From NCBI GenBank assembly GCA_002702655.1, contig PABB01000070.1, positions 1-64,000 of the forward strand: a stretch of DNA of 64,000 bases. The letters are read 5' to 3'. The position numbers were made by a program, and so were the translations under genes. The DNA is from Planctomycetaceae bacterium. Lineage in GTDB: Bacteria > Planctomycetota > Planctomycetia > Pirellulales > Lacipirellulaceae. Below the pieces are notes generated by a model, which was given only the letters and a program-made list of their open reading frames with translations, did no database searches and was not told where the DNA came from. Below are positions 9,181 through 18,928 of the stretch, in pieces; the first letter of the stretch is position 1; each line of letters begins with the position of its first letter.

Positions 9181-10206
9181 ATGCCCACGGATCGGAACGA
9201 TGGCCTTGCCGGAACCGCGCTGCGCGGCGTTCGCCGCCGCCGCGTCGGTTTTACTCTTGTGGAGTTGCTGGTGGTCATCGCCATCATCGGCGTGCTCGTC
9301 GCCCTGTTGTTGCCCGCCATTCAGGCCGCGCGGGAAGCGGCCCGCCGTACATCGTGCACCAACAACCTCAAGCAACTTGGGCTGGCGCTGCAGAACTACC
9401 ATGGCGCCTTCGGCCGATTCCCGTACGGCGCTCAGGGCCTGGGCGTGACGAGCATGAACTACGATTCCGGCGAGCCCCGCACGCCATTTTACATCTACAT
9501 CTTCCCGTACGTTGAGCAAACCAATGTGTTCGACCTGTACGACTTTGATAAGAGCGTCCAGTTTCAGACTGCGGCCGTGCAGGAGACCATTCGCAAACCG
9601 TACGACGTGTTTCGTTGTCCGAGCGACGAATCGGTGCGGCTGGAACAAGGCGTGTACTCCGAATACAAGACGAACTACGGCGTGAATTGGGGCCCCTGGT
9701 CGTATGACTGCCAGCAGATCCGTGTCGTGTCCGACACTGTTCAGTTGCGCGGGTGTCCGGGCACGCAGACCAGTTCCACGGTCGGCACGACGGCGCCGTT
9801 CTGGGTGAAGTATGGCGCCAAAATCGGCCAAATCACTGACGGCACGAGTAATACGCTGGCCATGATGGAGATGCTGCAAGTGCCCGACAGGGAGAATTTC
9901 GACCGCCGGGGCCGAATGTGGAATGATGACAGCGGCTGCTACCAGATCATGACGCGCTACACTCCCAACACGGACGCGCCCGACGAGAGCTACTGCAACG
10001 AGCTTCTCGAAGGTTATCCTTGCATCAATCGCGGCATTAGCAATCGCAAGAACGCCCAATTGGCGTCGCGTAGTCAGCACCCGGGCGGCGTGACCGCGGT
10101 CTTGTGCGACGGTTCGGTTCACTTCTTCGCCGATTCGATCGATATCGTCTCCTGGCGGGCCCTGGGCACGATCGCCGAAGGCGACATTTCAAACGAGCGT
10201 TTCTAA
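9181..10206 (+). CDS. DUF1559 prepilin-like secreted protein
   Basis: A 341-residue protein of the large planctomycete DUF1559 family. After a short Arg-rich leader it has a type IV prepilin-like N-terminal methylation and helix motif ([19 protein letters not shown], then [15 protein letters not shown]). The rest is the extracellular DUF1559 domain with the family's signatures: [33 protein letters not shown] and a late [20 protein letters not shown] 9181 is chosen because CAGGAGA lies eight bases upstream; the longer frame from 9121 lacks such a site. The function of the family is unknown; it is thought to be processed by prepilin peptidase and displayed at the surface. The lipoprotein gene overlaps its stop codon (TAATG). 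Confidence 0.93.
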   Translation: MPTDRNDGLAGTALRGVRRRRVGFTLVELLVVIAIIGVLVALLLPAIQAAREAARRTSCTNNLKQLGLALQNYHGAFGRFPYGAQGLGVTSMNYDSGEPRTPFYIYIFPYVEQTNVFDLYDFDKSVQFQTAAVQETIRKPYDVFRCPSDESVRLEQGVYSEYKTNYGVNWGPWSYDCQQIRVVSDTVQLRGCPGTQTSSTVGTTAPFWVKYGAKIGQITDGTSNTLAMMEMLQVPDRENFDRRGRMWNDDSGCYQIMTRYTPNTDAPDESYCNELLEGYPCINRGISNRKNAQLASRSQHPGGVTAVLCDGSVHFFADSIDIVSWRALGTIAEGDISNERF

Positions 10207-10634
10207 TGCGGACTTCGCGACGCATCTCGCTGCTCCGCAGAGTCTCAGTCCTCGCCCTTGCGATTGGCTGTCTGACCGGCTGCGGCGGCGAACAGGGCGA
10301 CTTGGCCGTCGCTGGAAAGGTGACGCTGGACGGCGCGCCCGTGCCGCAAGGCACGATTGTACTGAGTTCGGGCGGGGCGGCGGCAACCGGCGCGATCGAA
10401 AACGGCCGTTTTCAAATTGCCGCCGAGAAGGGCTTGGCTCCGGGGACTTACCACGTCCGGATCGTCGCCTACGAACTCACTGGCAAGCAAGTCCCTGACA
10501 ACGAGTTTCCCGACCGCACGATACCGGAACGTCGGCAGATCATTCCCGAGCGGTACAACGACCAATCCGAACTGCAGGTCAACGTGGCGGCTGACACGGC
10601 GTCGAGCCTCGAATTCGCCCTCGAATCCAAATAG
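10206..10634 (+). CDS. Small lipoprotein with carboxypeptidase-regulatory/transthyretin-like fold
   Basis: A 142-residue lipoprotein. The signal peptide ends in a lipobox (CLTGCGG; lipidated Cys near residue 24). The mature part reads [25 protein letters not shown], then [28 protein letters not shown], the pattern of a small beta-sandwich regulatory domain seen in planctomycete lipoproteins that follow DUF1559 genes. The ATG overlaps the preceding stop by one base (TAATG), which indicates translational coupling. Role unknown; perhaps a surface partner of the DUF1559 protein. Confidence 0.85.
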   Translation: MRTSRRISLLRRVSVLALAIGCLTGCGGEQGDLAVAGKVTLDGAPVPQGTIVLSSGGAAATGAIENGRFQIAAEKGLAPGTYHVRIVAYELTGKQVPDNEFPDRTIPERRQIIPERYNDQSELQVNVAADTASSLEFALESK

Positions 10635-10678
10635 CGCTGTCCGCCGCCTGGCGTCGAAAAACCGTGGGAGCCCTGTCT

Positions 10679-12184
10679 ATGTGGTTATTGTTATTGATGA
10701 CGGCACGGCCGCGACAACGGCGTCTCGTTTGGGCGGTGATCTTGGCTGGCCCGATCACCGCCGCGTCGCATGCCCGGGCCGCGGACGAGCATGGCAAAGC
10801 GGCGCCGCCGAATATCATTTTGATCGTCGCTGACGACTTGGGGTACGGCGAAGTCGGCTGCTATGGGCAGCAGATCATCCGCACGCCGCGCATCGATCAG
10901 TTGGCGGCGCAGGGGATGCGGTTCACCGACTTCTACGCCGGGGCTCCCGTGTGCGCCCCCTCGCGGTGCGTGCTGATGACTGGCAAGCATCTGGGGCACG
11001 CTTACGTCCGCGACAACGGAGGCCCGCGCGAATCGGCGGCGGAACTTGAGAAGCTGAAAGAGAAGTACCACTGGGAGTTTCCCGGCCAACTCCCCATACC
11101 CGATGGCGAAGTCACGATGGCCGAGCTGCTGCAAGACTGCGGCTACGCGACCGCCGCGATCGGCAAATGGGGCCTGGGGCACTTCGGCACGACGGGCGAT
11201 CCCAACCGGCAGGGTTTTGATCTTTTCTACGGCTACAACTGCCAATGGCACGCCCATAATCACTACCCGAAGTTCCTCTGGCGCAACGCCGAGAAGGTCC
11301 CCCTGCCCGGCAACGACCGCGGGGCCACGGGGCGAACATTCTCGCAAGACAAATTCACCGAAACGGCGCTTCAGTTCATTCGCGACCACAAGGACGAGCC
11401 CTTCTTTCTGTACCTGCCGCTGGTCATTCCACACTTGTCGATTCAGGTCCCCGAGGAGTCGCTGCAAGAATACGCCGGACAAATTCCCGAGACGCCCTAC
11501 GAGCACCGTGGATATCTGAAACATCCAACGCCGCACGCGGCGTACGCGGCGATGATCACGCACATGGATCGCGACATCGGCAAGATCGTCGATCTCGTCG
11601 ATCAGTTGGGACTGGGGCCGGACACGCTCATCATGTTCACCAGCGATAACGGTCCGGCGTACGACCGGCTCGGGGGGAGCGACTCCGAGTTTTTCAACTC
11701 GGCGGCCGGGTTGCGCGGTTTGAAAGGTTCGGTCTACGAAGGCGGCATCCGCGAACCGCTGGTCGCTCGGTGGACGGGCCACATTGCCGCCGACTCCGTG
11801 AGCCGTCTCCCCGCCGCGTTTTACGATCTGCTGCCGACGTTCAGTGAGGTTGCCGGGGCGCAGGTCCCCGCCGATGTTGACGGCGTGAGCCTGTTGCCCA
11901 CGCTGGTCGACCGCGGCGCGCAACAGCAACACGAGTTTCTCGTCTGGGAATTTCCCGGCTATGGCGGACAGCAGGCGATTCGGATGGGGCGTTGGAAGGG
12001 CGTCCGCCGCAATATGGCGCGAGGCAACGACCGACTCGAACTGTACGATCTGCTGGCCAATCGAGCCGAAACGGACGACGTGGCGGCGGACCATCCGGAC
12101 ATCGTCGCCCGCATGGAGCAGTTGCTGCGGGACGAATGGTCCGCATCGGCCCATTTTTCGCTCGCGGCTAAGAGCAAAGACTGA
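10679..12184 (+). CDS. Secreted sulfatase (arylsulfatase family)
   Basis: A 501-residue FGly sulfatase. ATG 10679 is preceded by GGGAG about eight bases upstream; a GTG at 10664 is the longer option. After a signal segment ending near HARAAD come [14 protein letters not shown] (metal ligands), CAPSR at residue 92 (the formylglycine motif), GKWGLG, and late [11 protein letters not shown] and [14 protein letters not shown], all typical of the family. There is no dockerin or PEP-CTERM tail, so it is probably periplasmic or free. Sulfatases need conversion of the Cys to formylglycine by an FGE or anaerobic maturase, which is not encoded here. It follows the lipoprotein by 44 bases on the same strand. 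The substrate is not predictable from sequence alone. Confidence 0.92.
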   Translation: MWLLLLMTARPRQRRLVWAVILAGPITAASHARAADEHGKAAPPNIILIVADDLGYGEVGCYGQQIIRTPRIDQLAAQGMRFTDFYAGAPVCAPSRCVLMTGKHLGHAYVRDNGGPRESAAELEKLKEKYHWEFPGQLPIPDGEVTMAELLQDCGYATAAIGKWGLGHFGTTGDPNRQGFDLFYGYNCQWHAHNHYPKFLWRNAEKVPLPGNDRGATGRTFSQDKFTETALQFIRDHKDEPFFLYLPLVIPHLSIQVPEESLQEYAGQIPETPYEHRGYLKHPTPHAAYAAMITHMDRDIGKIVDLVDQLGLGPDTLIMFTSDNGPAYDRLGGSDSEFFNSAAGLRGLKGSVYEGGIREPLVARWTGHIAADSVSRLPAAFYDLLPTFSEVAGAQVPADVDGVSLLPTLVDRGAQQQHEFLVWEFPGYGGQQAIRMGRWKGVRRNMARGNDRLELYDLLANRAETDDVAADHPDIVARMEQLLRDEWSASAHFSLAAKSKD

Positions 12185-12238
12185 CAGACCTGAGCGGCGC
12201 ACAGCGGCGCCCACAGCGGATCGGACAAAGAGGCAACT

Positions 12239-13723
12239 TTGAATCGGCAGTCATTCATCATCGCTGCGGTCGTGGTGCTCGCGACTGGGGCGTCGGCCCG
12301 GGCTTTTGTCAGCGGCACGGCCAACCAGAAGTGGGGCGCCGCCGAGTTCGGCGTCGGCGCGACGGTCACCTACAGCTTCGGCACGGGCGAGCAAATCGTC
12401 TCTGAGAGCGGCACGCAGTTGCAGAGCGTGCCAATCTCGACGATTTTCCCGGCCGGCTACGAGTTGGAAGTCGAGCGGGGCATGATCATTTGGGCCGCGT
12501 ACGGCGATCTCGATTTCCTCCGGCAGCAGGACGGCCTGTACGGCGACGCGGTCGACATCGGCATCGCTGCTCATCCCCGCCCCGACGGCACGAACTATCT
12601 GGCGCACGCGAGTCTGCCGCCCGCCGGCGACCTGCATTTTGCCAGCAACCTGAACAACGGCTGGAGCTACATCGAGTCCGACCCCGGCGCCCACATCCTA
12701 ACGACCGCCGTTCACGAATTCGGGCACTCGCTCGGGCTGTTCCACGCGGGCGCGGAAAAACAGGGAGTCTCGATCATGCAGGGCGGCGGCCTGTTTGACG
12801 ACGGCAATCACGAGACGATTTGGCAAGATGACATCGACGCGATGCACTTCATCTACGGCCCCGCCGCGGGCGCGACGTGGGATCCTCTGTTCCTGAACGC
12901 TCCGGGGAGTTGGAACGACGCCGCGAGGTGGTTCACCAACGCTGAACCGGACGCCGCCACGTCCGTTTCGGTTTTTAACGGCAATCTCGCCGTGACCGCC
13001 CCCGGGGAAGAGGCCGCCAGCCTGCGACTGGGCGGCATGTCGGCGGGACTGGTGCGCGTGCTGGGGGCCGGCGAATTGCAGATCGCCGGCGCCACGATGA
13101 TTCGCCACGGCGGCACGCTGGCGATGCTCGGCGGAGCGGCGTCGACAGGATCGCTCGACCTGAGCGCAGGGGGCGCGCTCGCCCAGCGGATTAGCGACTC
13201 GCCCGTCGCGACTCTCGCCGTCACTGACACGGCCATCGTGGCGGGAGGCACGCTGGCGTTGTCCCCCGCAGGCGGTTTTACGCCGGCATCCGGCGAAGTT
13301 TTTCCCGTGCTGACGGCCGGCTCCGTCGTGGGCGAGTTTGCCGCCGTCGAGTTCGCAGGGCTCGACCCCGCGCTGGCTGTGAATGTGGACTACCTGTCCA
13401 ACGGCGTTGAGGCGTTCATCTATCTGCCGGGCGACTTTGATGCCGACGGCGTCTTGGGGACCTCCGACTGGCTGGCGTTGCGCGGCAATTTGTTCACAGA
13501 CGTGTCATCGCTGGGGCAAGCGGCGGCGTACGCGGCGGGCGATTTCACGTTCAACGGGATTGTTGATCACGAAGACTTCATGGGATTCAAATCGCTGTAC
13601 GTGGCCGAATTTGGCGCCGCCGCGTGGGCTGCGCTGGCGGCGATTCCCGAGCCGTCGGCGATGTTGCTGTCCGTACTCGCCGCGGCGGCTGTCTCTTCGC
13701 ACGTTCGTCGGAGGTCTGCCTGA
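12239..13723 (+). CDS. Secreted M10-type zinc metalloprotease with dockerin-like repeat and PEP-CTERM
   Basis: A 494-residue exported metzincin. The signal peptide covers about residues 1-22. The zinc site is HEFGHSLGLFH at residues 159-169 (three His ligands and the catalytic Glu), followed by a Met-turn (SIMQ, residues 178-181) as in matrixin-type M10 proteases. Residues about 210-390 form a beta-rich repeat domain. A dockerin-like segment follows (GDFDADGVLGTSDW, then GDFTFNGIVDHEDF), then the PEP-CTERM signal (IPEPSAMLLSVLAAAAV, RRRSA). The start is TTG 12239 with AGAGG upstream; no ATG gives a better signal peptide. It sits between a sulfatase and a serine protease on the same strand. 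Confidence 0.87.
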   Translation: MNRQSFIIAAVVVLATGASARAFVSGTANQKWGAAEFGVGATVTYSFGTGEQIVSESGTQLQSVPISTIFPAGYELEVERGMIIWAAYGDLDFLRQQDGLYGDAVDIGIAAHPRPDGTNYLAHASLPPAGDLHFASNLNNGWSYIESDPGAHILTTAVHEFGHSLGLFHAGAEKQGVSIMQGGGLFDDGNHETIWQDDIDAMHFIYGPAAGATWDPLFLNAPGSWNDAARWFTNAEPDAATSVSVFNGNLAVTAPGEEAASLRLGGMSAGLVRVLGAGELQIAGATMIRHGGTLAMLGGAASTGSLDLSAGGALAQRISDSPVATLAVTDTAIVAGGTLALSPAGGFTPASGEVFPVLTAGSVVGEFAAVEFAGLDPALAVNVDYLSNGVEAFIYLPGDFDADGVLGTSDWLALRGNLFTDVSSLGQAAAYAAGDFTFNGIVDHEDFMGFKSLYVAEFGAAAWAALAAIPEPSAMLLSVLAAAAVSSHVRRRSA

Positions 13724-13724
13724 C

Positions 13725-14981
13725 ATGGCGAGCGTCTCTCGTGTGCTTAGGAGACTTTTCACGCCGGCACTCGCGTGCATTGCCACGGCGACTGCCGCGT
13801 TGTGGCCGACCGTTGGGTGCGCCATCGTGCTGAACGACGACTATTTCCAGGCCAACGGAGGCGACCCGAATCAACTGACGGCAACTTTGGACGATGGCTA
13901 CGGTGAAGCGCGGCAGGCCAGTTTCGCGCCGCATCTACTCGCTGTGGGCACTATTGGGCAATGCACGGCGACCTGGATCGGCAACGATGCGGTCAACGAC
14001 AAGTCGTACTACATCCTCGCGGCCCACTGTTTGCCCGACGACGCACTGAGGTCGGCCGTGACCGAGACGTTTACCGATTGGCAAGGCAACTTGGTCGCGT
14101 CCGGTGCGGGCGCCGTCCACGTGCCGCCGGAGCGCGTCGATCGGCCCGCCGGGTACGGCGGGGCGTCAACGGATATTAGCATTCTGGAACTGCCGGGGCT
14201 CGCCGCCATACGCGACGACCAGGGCGAGTTGATCGCCCCGCCGCTGATCTACGACGGCGACGAGGAACTGGGCGCCGTGACTACGCTGGCCGGTTACGGT
14301 TCGTGGGGACTGGGGAGTACAGGGAGCGATGGCAGCCTGTTGCCCGCCACGGGTGCGCGGCGGGCGGCAGGCAACAACGTGATTTCGGCGATCATCGAGC
14401 AGGACCACGGCGTGGTCGCGGCGTTCGATGCGCCGGGCAGTGACGGCGCTTTGCCGACCGAAGCCGCCGTCGCGTCGGGGGACAGCGGCTCGGCCTGGTG
14501 GCAGCGCCACCGCGACCGGTGGGCCATCATCGCTACGACCAACGGCGGTTCGGGGACGACCTACGGGGCCATCTCAACCGGGGCGCGGGTCTCGCAGTAC
14601 GCCGACTGGATCGTGTCAATCTATCCCGATGCGCAACTGTGGTCGCAGGCCGTCCCGGCGGGCGACTTTGATGACGACGGCGATCTCGATGCAGCCGACT
14701 GGCGCGTGCTGCGGTCCGGGCTATTCACCGACATGGGCGACGCGACGCCGGGCGAAGCGCGACTGCTGGGCGACATGAACGGCGATCTGGTGATCGACGA
14801 ACGCGATTTCACGCTCTTTAAGAACCGCTACGCCCAAGTCAACGGCGCCGCGGCCTGGGCGGCGCTGCACGCGGCGACTGTTCCGGAGCCTTCGTCGGCA
14901 GCGCTCGTGTCGCTCCTCTTGATCGCGGCGGCCCAAAGCTGGCCGCGGCGCGACAGACAACCTCCGAAGGCAACGCATTGA
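13725..14981 (+). CDS. Secreted trypsin-like (S1) serine protease with dockerin-like repeat and PEP-CTERM
   Basis: A 418-residue exported protein with a full chymotrypsin-fold triad: His 101 in ILAAHC, Asp 150 in STDISIL, and Ser 254 in ASGDSGSAWW. The start ATG 13725 lies just after the stop of the metalloprotease, with GGAGG ten bases upstream. The C-terminus has GDFDDDGDLDAADW and GDMNGDLVIDERDF calcium-loop repeats and a PEP-CTERM signal (VPEPSSAALVSLLLIAAA, then RRDR). Two protease genes with matching anchors in tandem suggest surface-held proteolysis as part of the same regulon as the sulfatases, for example against proteoglycan-like or glycoprotein substrates; that link is inference. 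Confidence 0.88.
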   Translation: MASVSRVLRRLFTPALACIATATAALWPTVGCAIVLNDDYFQANGGDPNQLTATLDDGYGEARQASFAPHLLAVGTIGQCTATWIGNDAVNDKSYYILAAHCLPDDALRSAVTETFTDWQGNLVASGAGAVHVPPERVDRPAGYGGASTDISILELPGLAAIRDDQGELIAPPLIYDGDEELGAVTTLAGYGSWGLGSTGSDGSLLPATGARRAAGNNVISAIIEQDHGVVAAFDAPGSDGALPTEAAVASGDSGSAWWQRHRDRWAIIATTNGGSGTTYGAISTGARVSQYADWIVSIYPDAQLWSQAVPAGDFDDDGDLDAADWRVLRSGLFTDMGDATPGEARLLGDMNGDLVIDERDFTLFKNRYAQVNGAAAWAALHAATVPEPSSAALVSLLLIAAAQSWPRRDRQPPKATH

Positions 14982-15022
14982 AGACGATTGACTCTCGGCT
15001 CTTCTCCTTGGGACCCCAATCA

Positions 15023-17281
15023 ATGAATCGTTTGCTATTTATCTCCGCGCTCGTCGCCTGTGCGTCGGCTCCTTGGGCCACGACCACCGCCGCCGACAAG
15101 CCGAACATCATTCACATCATGGTCGACGACGCGGGGCTGGGCGACTTTACCAGCTTCTGGGCCGATTCGCCGGTACAAACGCCGAATCTCGACGTGCTGG
15201 CGGCGCAAGGCATGCGATTCACGCAGGCCTATTGCGGCGCGGCAAACTGCGCTCCCAGTCGCAGCGCCCTGATGACCGGGCGCCATCTCGGGCATGCCTA
15301 CATGCGCTCCAACGCGGGCAGTATTTCCATTCGCGACGTCGACGTGACAATTGCGGAGGTGCTGCAGCAAGCGGGGTATACAACCGGCGGTTACGGCAAG
15401 TGGGGCTTGGGGGCGCCTGGGTCGCCCGGCGTGCCCGAACGACAGGGCTTTGACGAGTTCGTGGGCTACTACGACCAGGTGCACGCCCACTCGCACTATC
15501 CCGATCGGCTGTACGACTCCGGCGCCGCGCTGATAATCCCAGAGAACGCAAGTTTTTCCGAGCCGGAAACGGGACTCGTGCCCAACCAGCGCGTCCACGC
15601 CCACAGCATCATCTTTGACCGGATGCGCTCCTTCGTGCAGAGCAACGCGCAGAGCCAGACGCCCTTCTACGCCTGGGGCGCCTGGACGCCCCCGCACCGC
15701 AAGAGCACGCTGAACGAGTCGGAAGCCGATCCCGGCGGCCTCTACCACTTGTACGACAATCAGCCGGGTTGGGACGACTTCGACAAGATCCAAGCGGGCT
15801 TTGTCACCTGGATCGACCAGCAGGTGGGCGAGTTGCAGCAAGTGCTGGCCGATCCCGATGGCAACGGCGACACGGCGGACAGCGTGCTCGACAACACGCT
15901 GATCATCTTCACCAGCGACAACGGCGGTTGGCAAAGCCAACACAATTGGGATCGCAATATCGAGACCCGCGACGGGCAGACGGTCGACATTCGCGGCGCC
16001 AAGGAAGGTTACTACGAGGGCGGCCTGCGCACGCCGATGATCGCCTACTGGCCGGGCAAGATCGCAGCAGGCAGCGAAGCGGCGCTGCCAGTGGCTTTCT
16101 ATGACTACATGCCGACGTTTGCAGAGTTGGCCGGCGTGACGGAGCAGTTGCCGGTCGGCGCCGACGGCGTGTCGTTTGCACCCACGCTGACCGGCGTTGG
16201 CATGCAGCAGCAGCGTGAAGGACTGTACTTCGAAGGGTACGCTTACAACCCCAACCAGGACGCCACGCAAATCGCGCGAATCGGCGATTGGAAGATGATC
16301 CGCCACCGGGGCGGCGCCATTGAGATGTTCGATCTGGCCGGCGACCCCAGCGAGACGACCAACCGCGCCGGCGATCCGACCGTGCGCGACGTGCGCGATC
16401 AACTGACAAGCTTCATCCTGCGCAATCACGCGCCGATCACCGCGCACTTCTCCGTGCTGCCCCCCAACGTGGGAACCGGCAACGCTAACCGCGACGGCGT
16501 CATGGCGTTTGGCGTGCGGCCGGACGACGAGAGTCGCAACTGGCACGTAGCCGAGGCGGGCGACGGGCGGAATTTCTCCGGCGCGGTGCGGGATGAAAGC
16601 AACAGCCCGATCGACGTGTTTCTGAACGATCTGCACATGGTTTATACGGTGGATCTCTCCCTGGAACGCACCGCGGCGCCGGCGCCAGAGGTGGCGATTG
16701 AATTGGTTGGTTCCAGCGGTTTCACATACTTCACCGGCGCGGTCCAGACCGACGCCTTGCCGATTGGCACGGCACAAGCCTTGCAGGTGACGCTCGACGC
16801 GGTCGGCAATTCGCCTTCCACGAACGAGTTGGCGACGGACCTGGGTTCAACGCTGTCGCTGCGTCTGACGCACGACGGCGAGGCCGGGGATTTGCTCGCT
16901 TCGAACATTGCGCTGGCCGGTGCGGACGCGGTGCTGACGCTGGCGCCCCTGCTGGGGGATTTGACTGGGGACGGGGCCGTCGACGCGGCCGATTGGCTCG
17001 TGTTTCGCGCGAACCTGTTCGGCGATTTGTCGGGCCTGTCCTCGGCCGAAGCGCTCGCTCGCGGCGATCTCAACGGCGACGGGCGAAACGATGAGCAGGA
17101 CTTCGAATTGTTCAAGCTTGTCTACAATGGCATCCACGGCGCAGACGCCCTGGCGAAGCTGGCCGCATCGGTCCCGGAGTTGTCGTCTTGGAAGGCGGCC
17201 TCGACGTTGGCGGCATTGGGCGTCGCCGCATGCTCGCGGGGGCGATGCCGGTCTGCAACTTCCACTGCATCCGCGCACTGA
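15023..17281 (+). CDS. Secreted sulfatase with long C-terminal extension, dockerin-like repeat and weak PEP-CTERM
   Basis: A 752-residue sulfatase. ATG 15023 starts a clear signal peptide (MNRLLFISALVACASA); the longer frame begins at TTG 14978. Visible motifs are PNIIHIMVDDAGLGD, CAPSR at residue 76, YGKWGLGAPG, IIFTSDNGG and GGLRTPMIAYWPG. After the catalytic part (to about residue 480) a beta-type domain of roughly 150 residues follows, then GDLTGDGAVDAADW and GDLNGDGRNDEQDF. The last 50 residues look like a sorting signal but read VPELSSWKAASTLAALGVAAC followed by RGRCR, so the second Pro of VPEP is replaced by Leu. Whether it is still sorted is uncertain. Confidence 0.9.
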   Translation: MNRLLFISALVACASAPWATTTAADKPNIIHIMVDDAGLGDFTSFWADSPVQTPNLDVLAAQGMRFTQAYCGAANCAPSRSALMTGRHLGHAYMRSNAGSISIRDVDVTIAEVLQQAGYTTGGYGKWGLGAPGSPGVPERQGFDEFVGYYDQVHAHSHYPDRLYDSGAALIIPENASFSEPETGLVPNQRVHAHSIIFDRMRSFVQSNAQSQTPFYAWGAWTPPHRKSTLNESEADPGGLYHLYDNQPGWDDFDKIQAGFVTWIDQQVGELQQVLADPDGNGDTADSVLDNTLIIFTSDNGGWQSQHNWDRNIETRDGQTVDIRGAKEGYYEGGLRTPMIAYWPGKIAAGSEAALPVAFYDYMPTFAELAGVTEQLPVGADGVSFAPTLTGVGMQQQREGLYFEGYAYNPNQDATQIARIGDWKMIRHRGGAIEMFDLAGDPSETTNRAGDPTVRDVRDQLTSFILRNHAPITAHFSVLPPNVGTGNANRDGVMAFGVRPDDESRNWHVAEAGDGRNFSGAVRDESNSPIDVFLNDLHMVYTVDLSLERTAAPAPEVAIELVGSSGFTYFTGAVQTDALPIGTAQALQVTLDAVGNSPSTNELATDLGSTLSLRLTHDGEAGDLLASNIALAGADAVLTLAPLLGDLTGDGAVDAADWLVFRANLFGDLSGLSSAEALARGDLNGDGRNDEQDFELFKLVYNGIHGADALAKLAASVPELSSWKAASTLAALGVAACSRGRCRSATSTASAH

Positions 17282-17345
17282 ACAGAAGCGGGCTTGCTGA
17301 CGCCGCGTCGGACGGTGCAGCCTGACGCGGGCCAGAAGGTAGGGC

Positions 17346-18746
17346 ATGATGATCAGTTTGCAGCGTTTTCTCCCGTTTCTTGGATTGGCGGCCGCCGCGT
17401 GCGCCGCGGTCGCTGCGGCGGCGGACAGGCCGCCGAATCTGGTGGTCATCCTGACGGACGATCAGGGCTATGCCGACGTTGGCTTCAACGGCTGCCAGGA
17501 TATTCCCACTCCAAACCTCGATCGAATCGCCACGGAGGGCGTTCGCTGCACGAACGGCTACGTCACCTATTCGGTATGCGGACCCAGCCGAGCCGGGCTC
17601 ATCACGGGGCGCTATCAGGACCGGTTTGGCGCCTGCCGCAACCCGACCATCAACCCCGCCGTTCCCCATAACGGCGTGCCGCTGAGCGAAACCAATTTGG
17701 CTGAGCTGCTCGGCCCGGTCGGCTACCGGTCGATCGCCATCGGCAAGTGGCACCTGGGCACGCACCCGGATCTGCGCCCGCTGAACCGCGGGTTCGACGA
17801 ATTCTTCGGGTTTCTCTCCGGCGGACATTGCTACTTTCCCGAGCAACTGACGGTCCGCGATCTGTCCGAGGTCCAGAAGCCGGGACAGTGGTATCGTACG
17901 AAGATCTTACACGGCACGACTCCGGTCGATATCGACGACTACCTGACCGATGCGCTCAGCGACGCGGCGGTCAAGTTCGTCGAGCGAAATCAAGAACAGC
18001 CGTTCTTTCTCTATCTGGCGTACAACGCGCCGCACACGCCGTTGCAGGCGACCGAAAAGTACCTTCAACGGTTCGCGCACATTGAGGATCCAAAGCGACG
18101 TAAGTACGCGGCGATGGTCTCGGCCGTCGATGACGGCGTCGGGCGGCTGCTCGACAAGTTGACCGCGTGCGACCTCGACAATCGAACGATTGTGTTCTAC
18201 CTGTCGGACAACGGCGGTCCGCCGACGAATGGCTCGCGGAACGGCGTCCTCCGCGACTATAAGGGCAGCCCGTTCGAGGGCGGCGTACGAGTCCCCTTTG
18301 CCGTGCGGTGGTCGGGCGTCCTCCCCGCCGGCGGCGACTACGACTATCCGGTCAGCTCATTGGACGTCGCCGCGACAATCGTGGCGCACTGCAGCGCCGA
18401 AGTCCCCGCAGGCAAGCCGCTCGACGGGGTGGACCTGACGCCCTACCTGACAGGCAAGAACAAAGACAGGCCGCACCCGGCGCTCTACTGGCGGTGGTTT
18501 GACAACAAGCGGTTCGCCGCGCGGATCGATGACGAAAAACTGATCTTGATGCAGCGTCCTCGCGACCGCAAGGAATACGGACCGCCGCTGCTGTTTGATC
18601 TCGCGACGGACGTTTCGGAAACGACGAACGTCTTCGAAAGTCGTACGGCAGCGGCGGACAAGGCGACGCGGCTCTTGGATGAATGGAAGCCGCTCCTGAC
18701 AGACCCGATCTCGCCAGGATTGGGAAGCTGGAAGCCAGGGTCGTGA
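17346..18746 (+). CDS. Secreted sulfatase (N-acetylgalactosamine-6-sulfatase/arylsulfatase type)
   Basis: A 466-residue sulfatase with a signal peptide (residues 1-26, MMISLQRFLPFLGLAAAAC...AAAADR). It has NLVVILTDDQGYADVG, the formylglycine motif CGPSR at residue 78, IGKWHLGTHP (residues about 134-143), RGFDEFFGFLSGGH, YLAYNAPHTPLQ, YLSDNGGP and KGSPFEGGVRVPF. These match the GALNS/AtsA-like group, which cleaves sulfate from polysaccharides, but the true substrate is unknown. Length is normal for the family and there is no anchor domain. It follows the previous sulfatase by 64 bases on the same strand. Confidence 0.92.
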   Translation: MMISLQRFLPFLGLAAAACAAVAAAADRPPNLVVILTDDQGYADVGFNGCQDIPTPNLDRIATEGVRCTNGYVTYSVCGPSRAGLITGRYQDRFGACRNPTINPAVPHNGVPLSETNLAELLGPVGYRSIAIGKWHLGTHPDLRPLNRGFDEFFGFLSGGHCYFPEQLTVRDLSEVQKPGQWYRTKILHGTTPVDIDDYLTDALSDAAVKFVERNQEQPFFLYLAYNAPHTPLQATEKYLQRFAHIEDPKRRKYAAMVSAVDDGVGRLLDKLTACDLDNRTIVFYLSDNGGPPTNGSRNGVLRDYKGSPFEGGVRVPFAVRWSGVLPAGGDYDYPVSSLDVAATIVAHCSAEVPAGKPLDGVDLTPYLTGKNKDRPHPALYWRWFDNKRFAARIDDEKLILMQRPRDRKEYGPPLLFDLATDVSETTNVFESRTAAADKATRLLDEWKPLLTDPISPGLGSWKPGS

Positions 18747-18928
18747 GCACGTTCCGGAACATCAGCGAAGGTCAACTCGACAGCGTCACCGTCGGCGTAC
18801 GCATCGCCGTCTTCCCTCAGCCGGACGTGCGGCGGCACGGCCGGCTCGATCAGTGATGCGCGCCAATTCGCGGTTGTCGATGGCTGGATCGGACGGCACA
18901 GAAGCGGCAGTTTTCAGAGGAGTTCTCT

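Noticed and set aside
10691-12214. 507-codon open frame antisense to a sulfatase
   Set aside because: It lies fully opposite a well-supported sulfatase and has an Arg/Val/Gly-heavy composition with no family motif, as expected for a shadow frame in GC-rich DNA.
15035-16777. 580-codon antisense frame
   Set aside because: Opposite the sulfatase at 15023-17281, with no motif or plausible start context; explained by codon bias.
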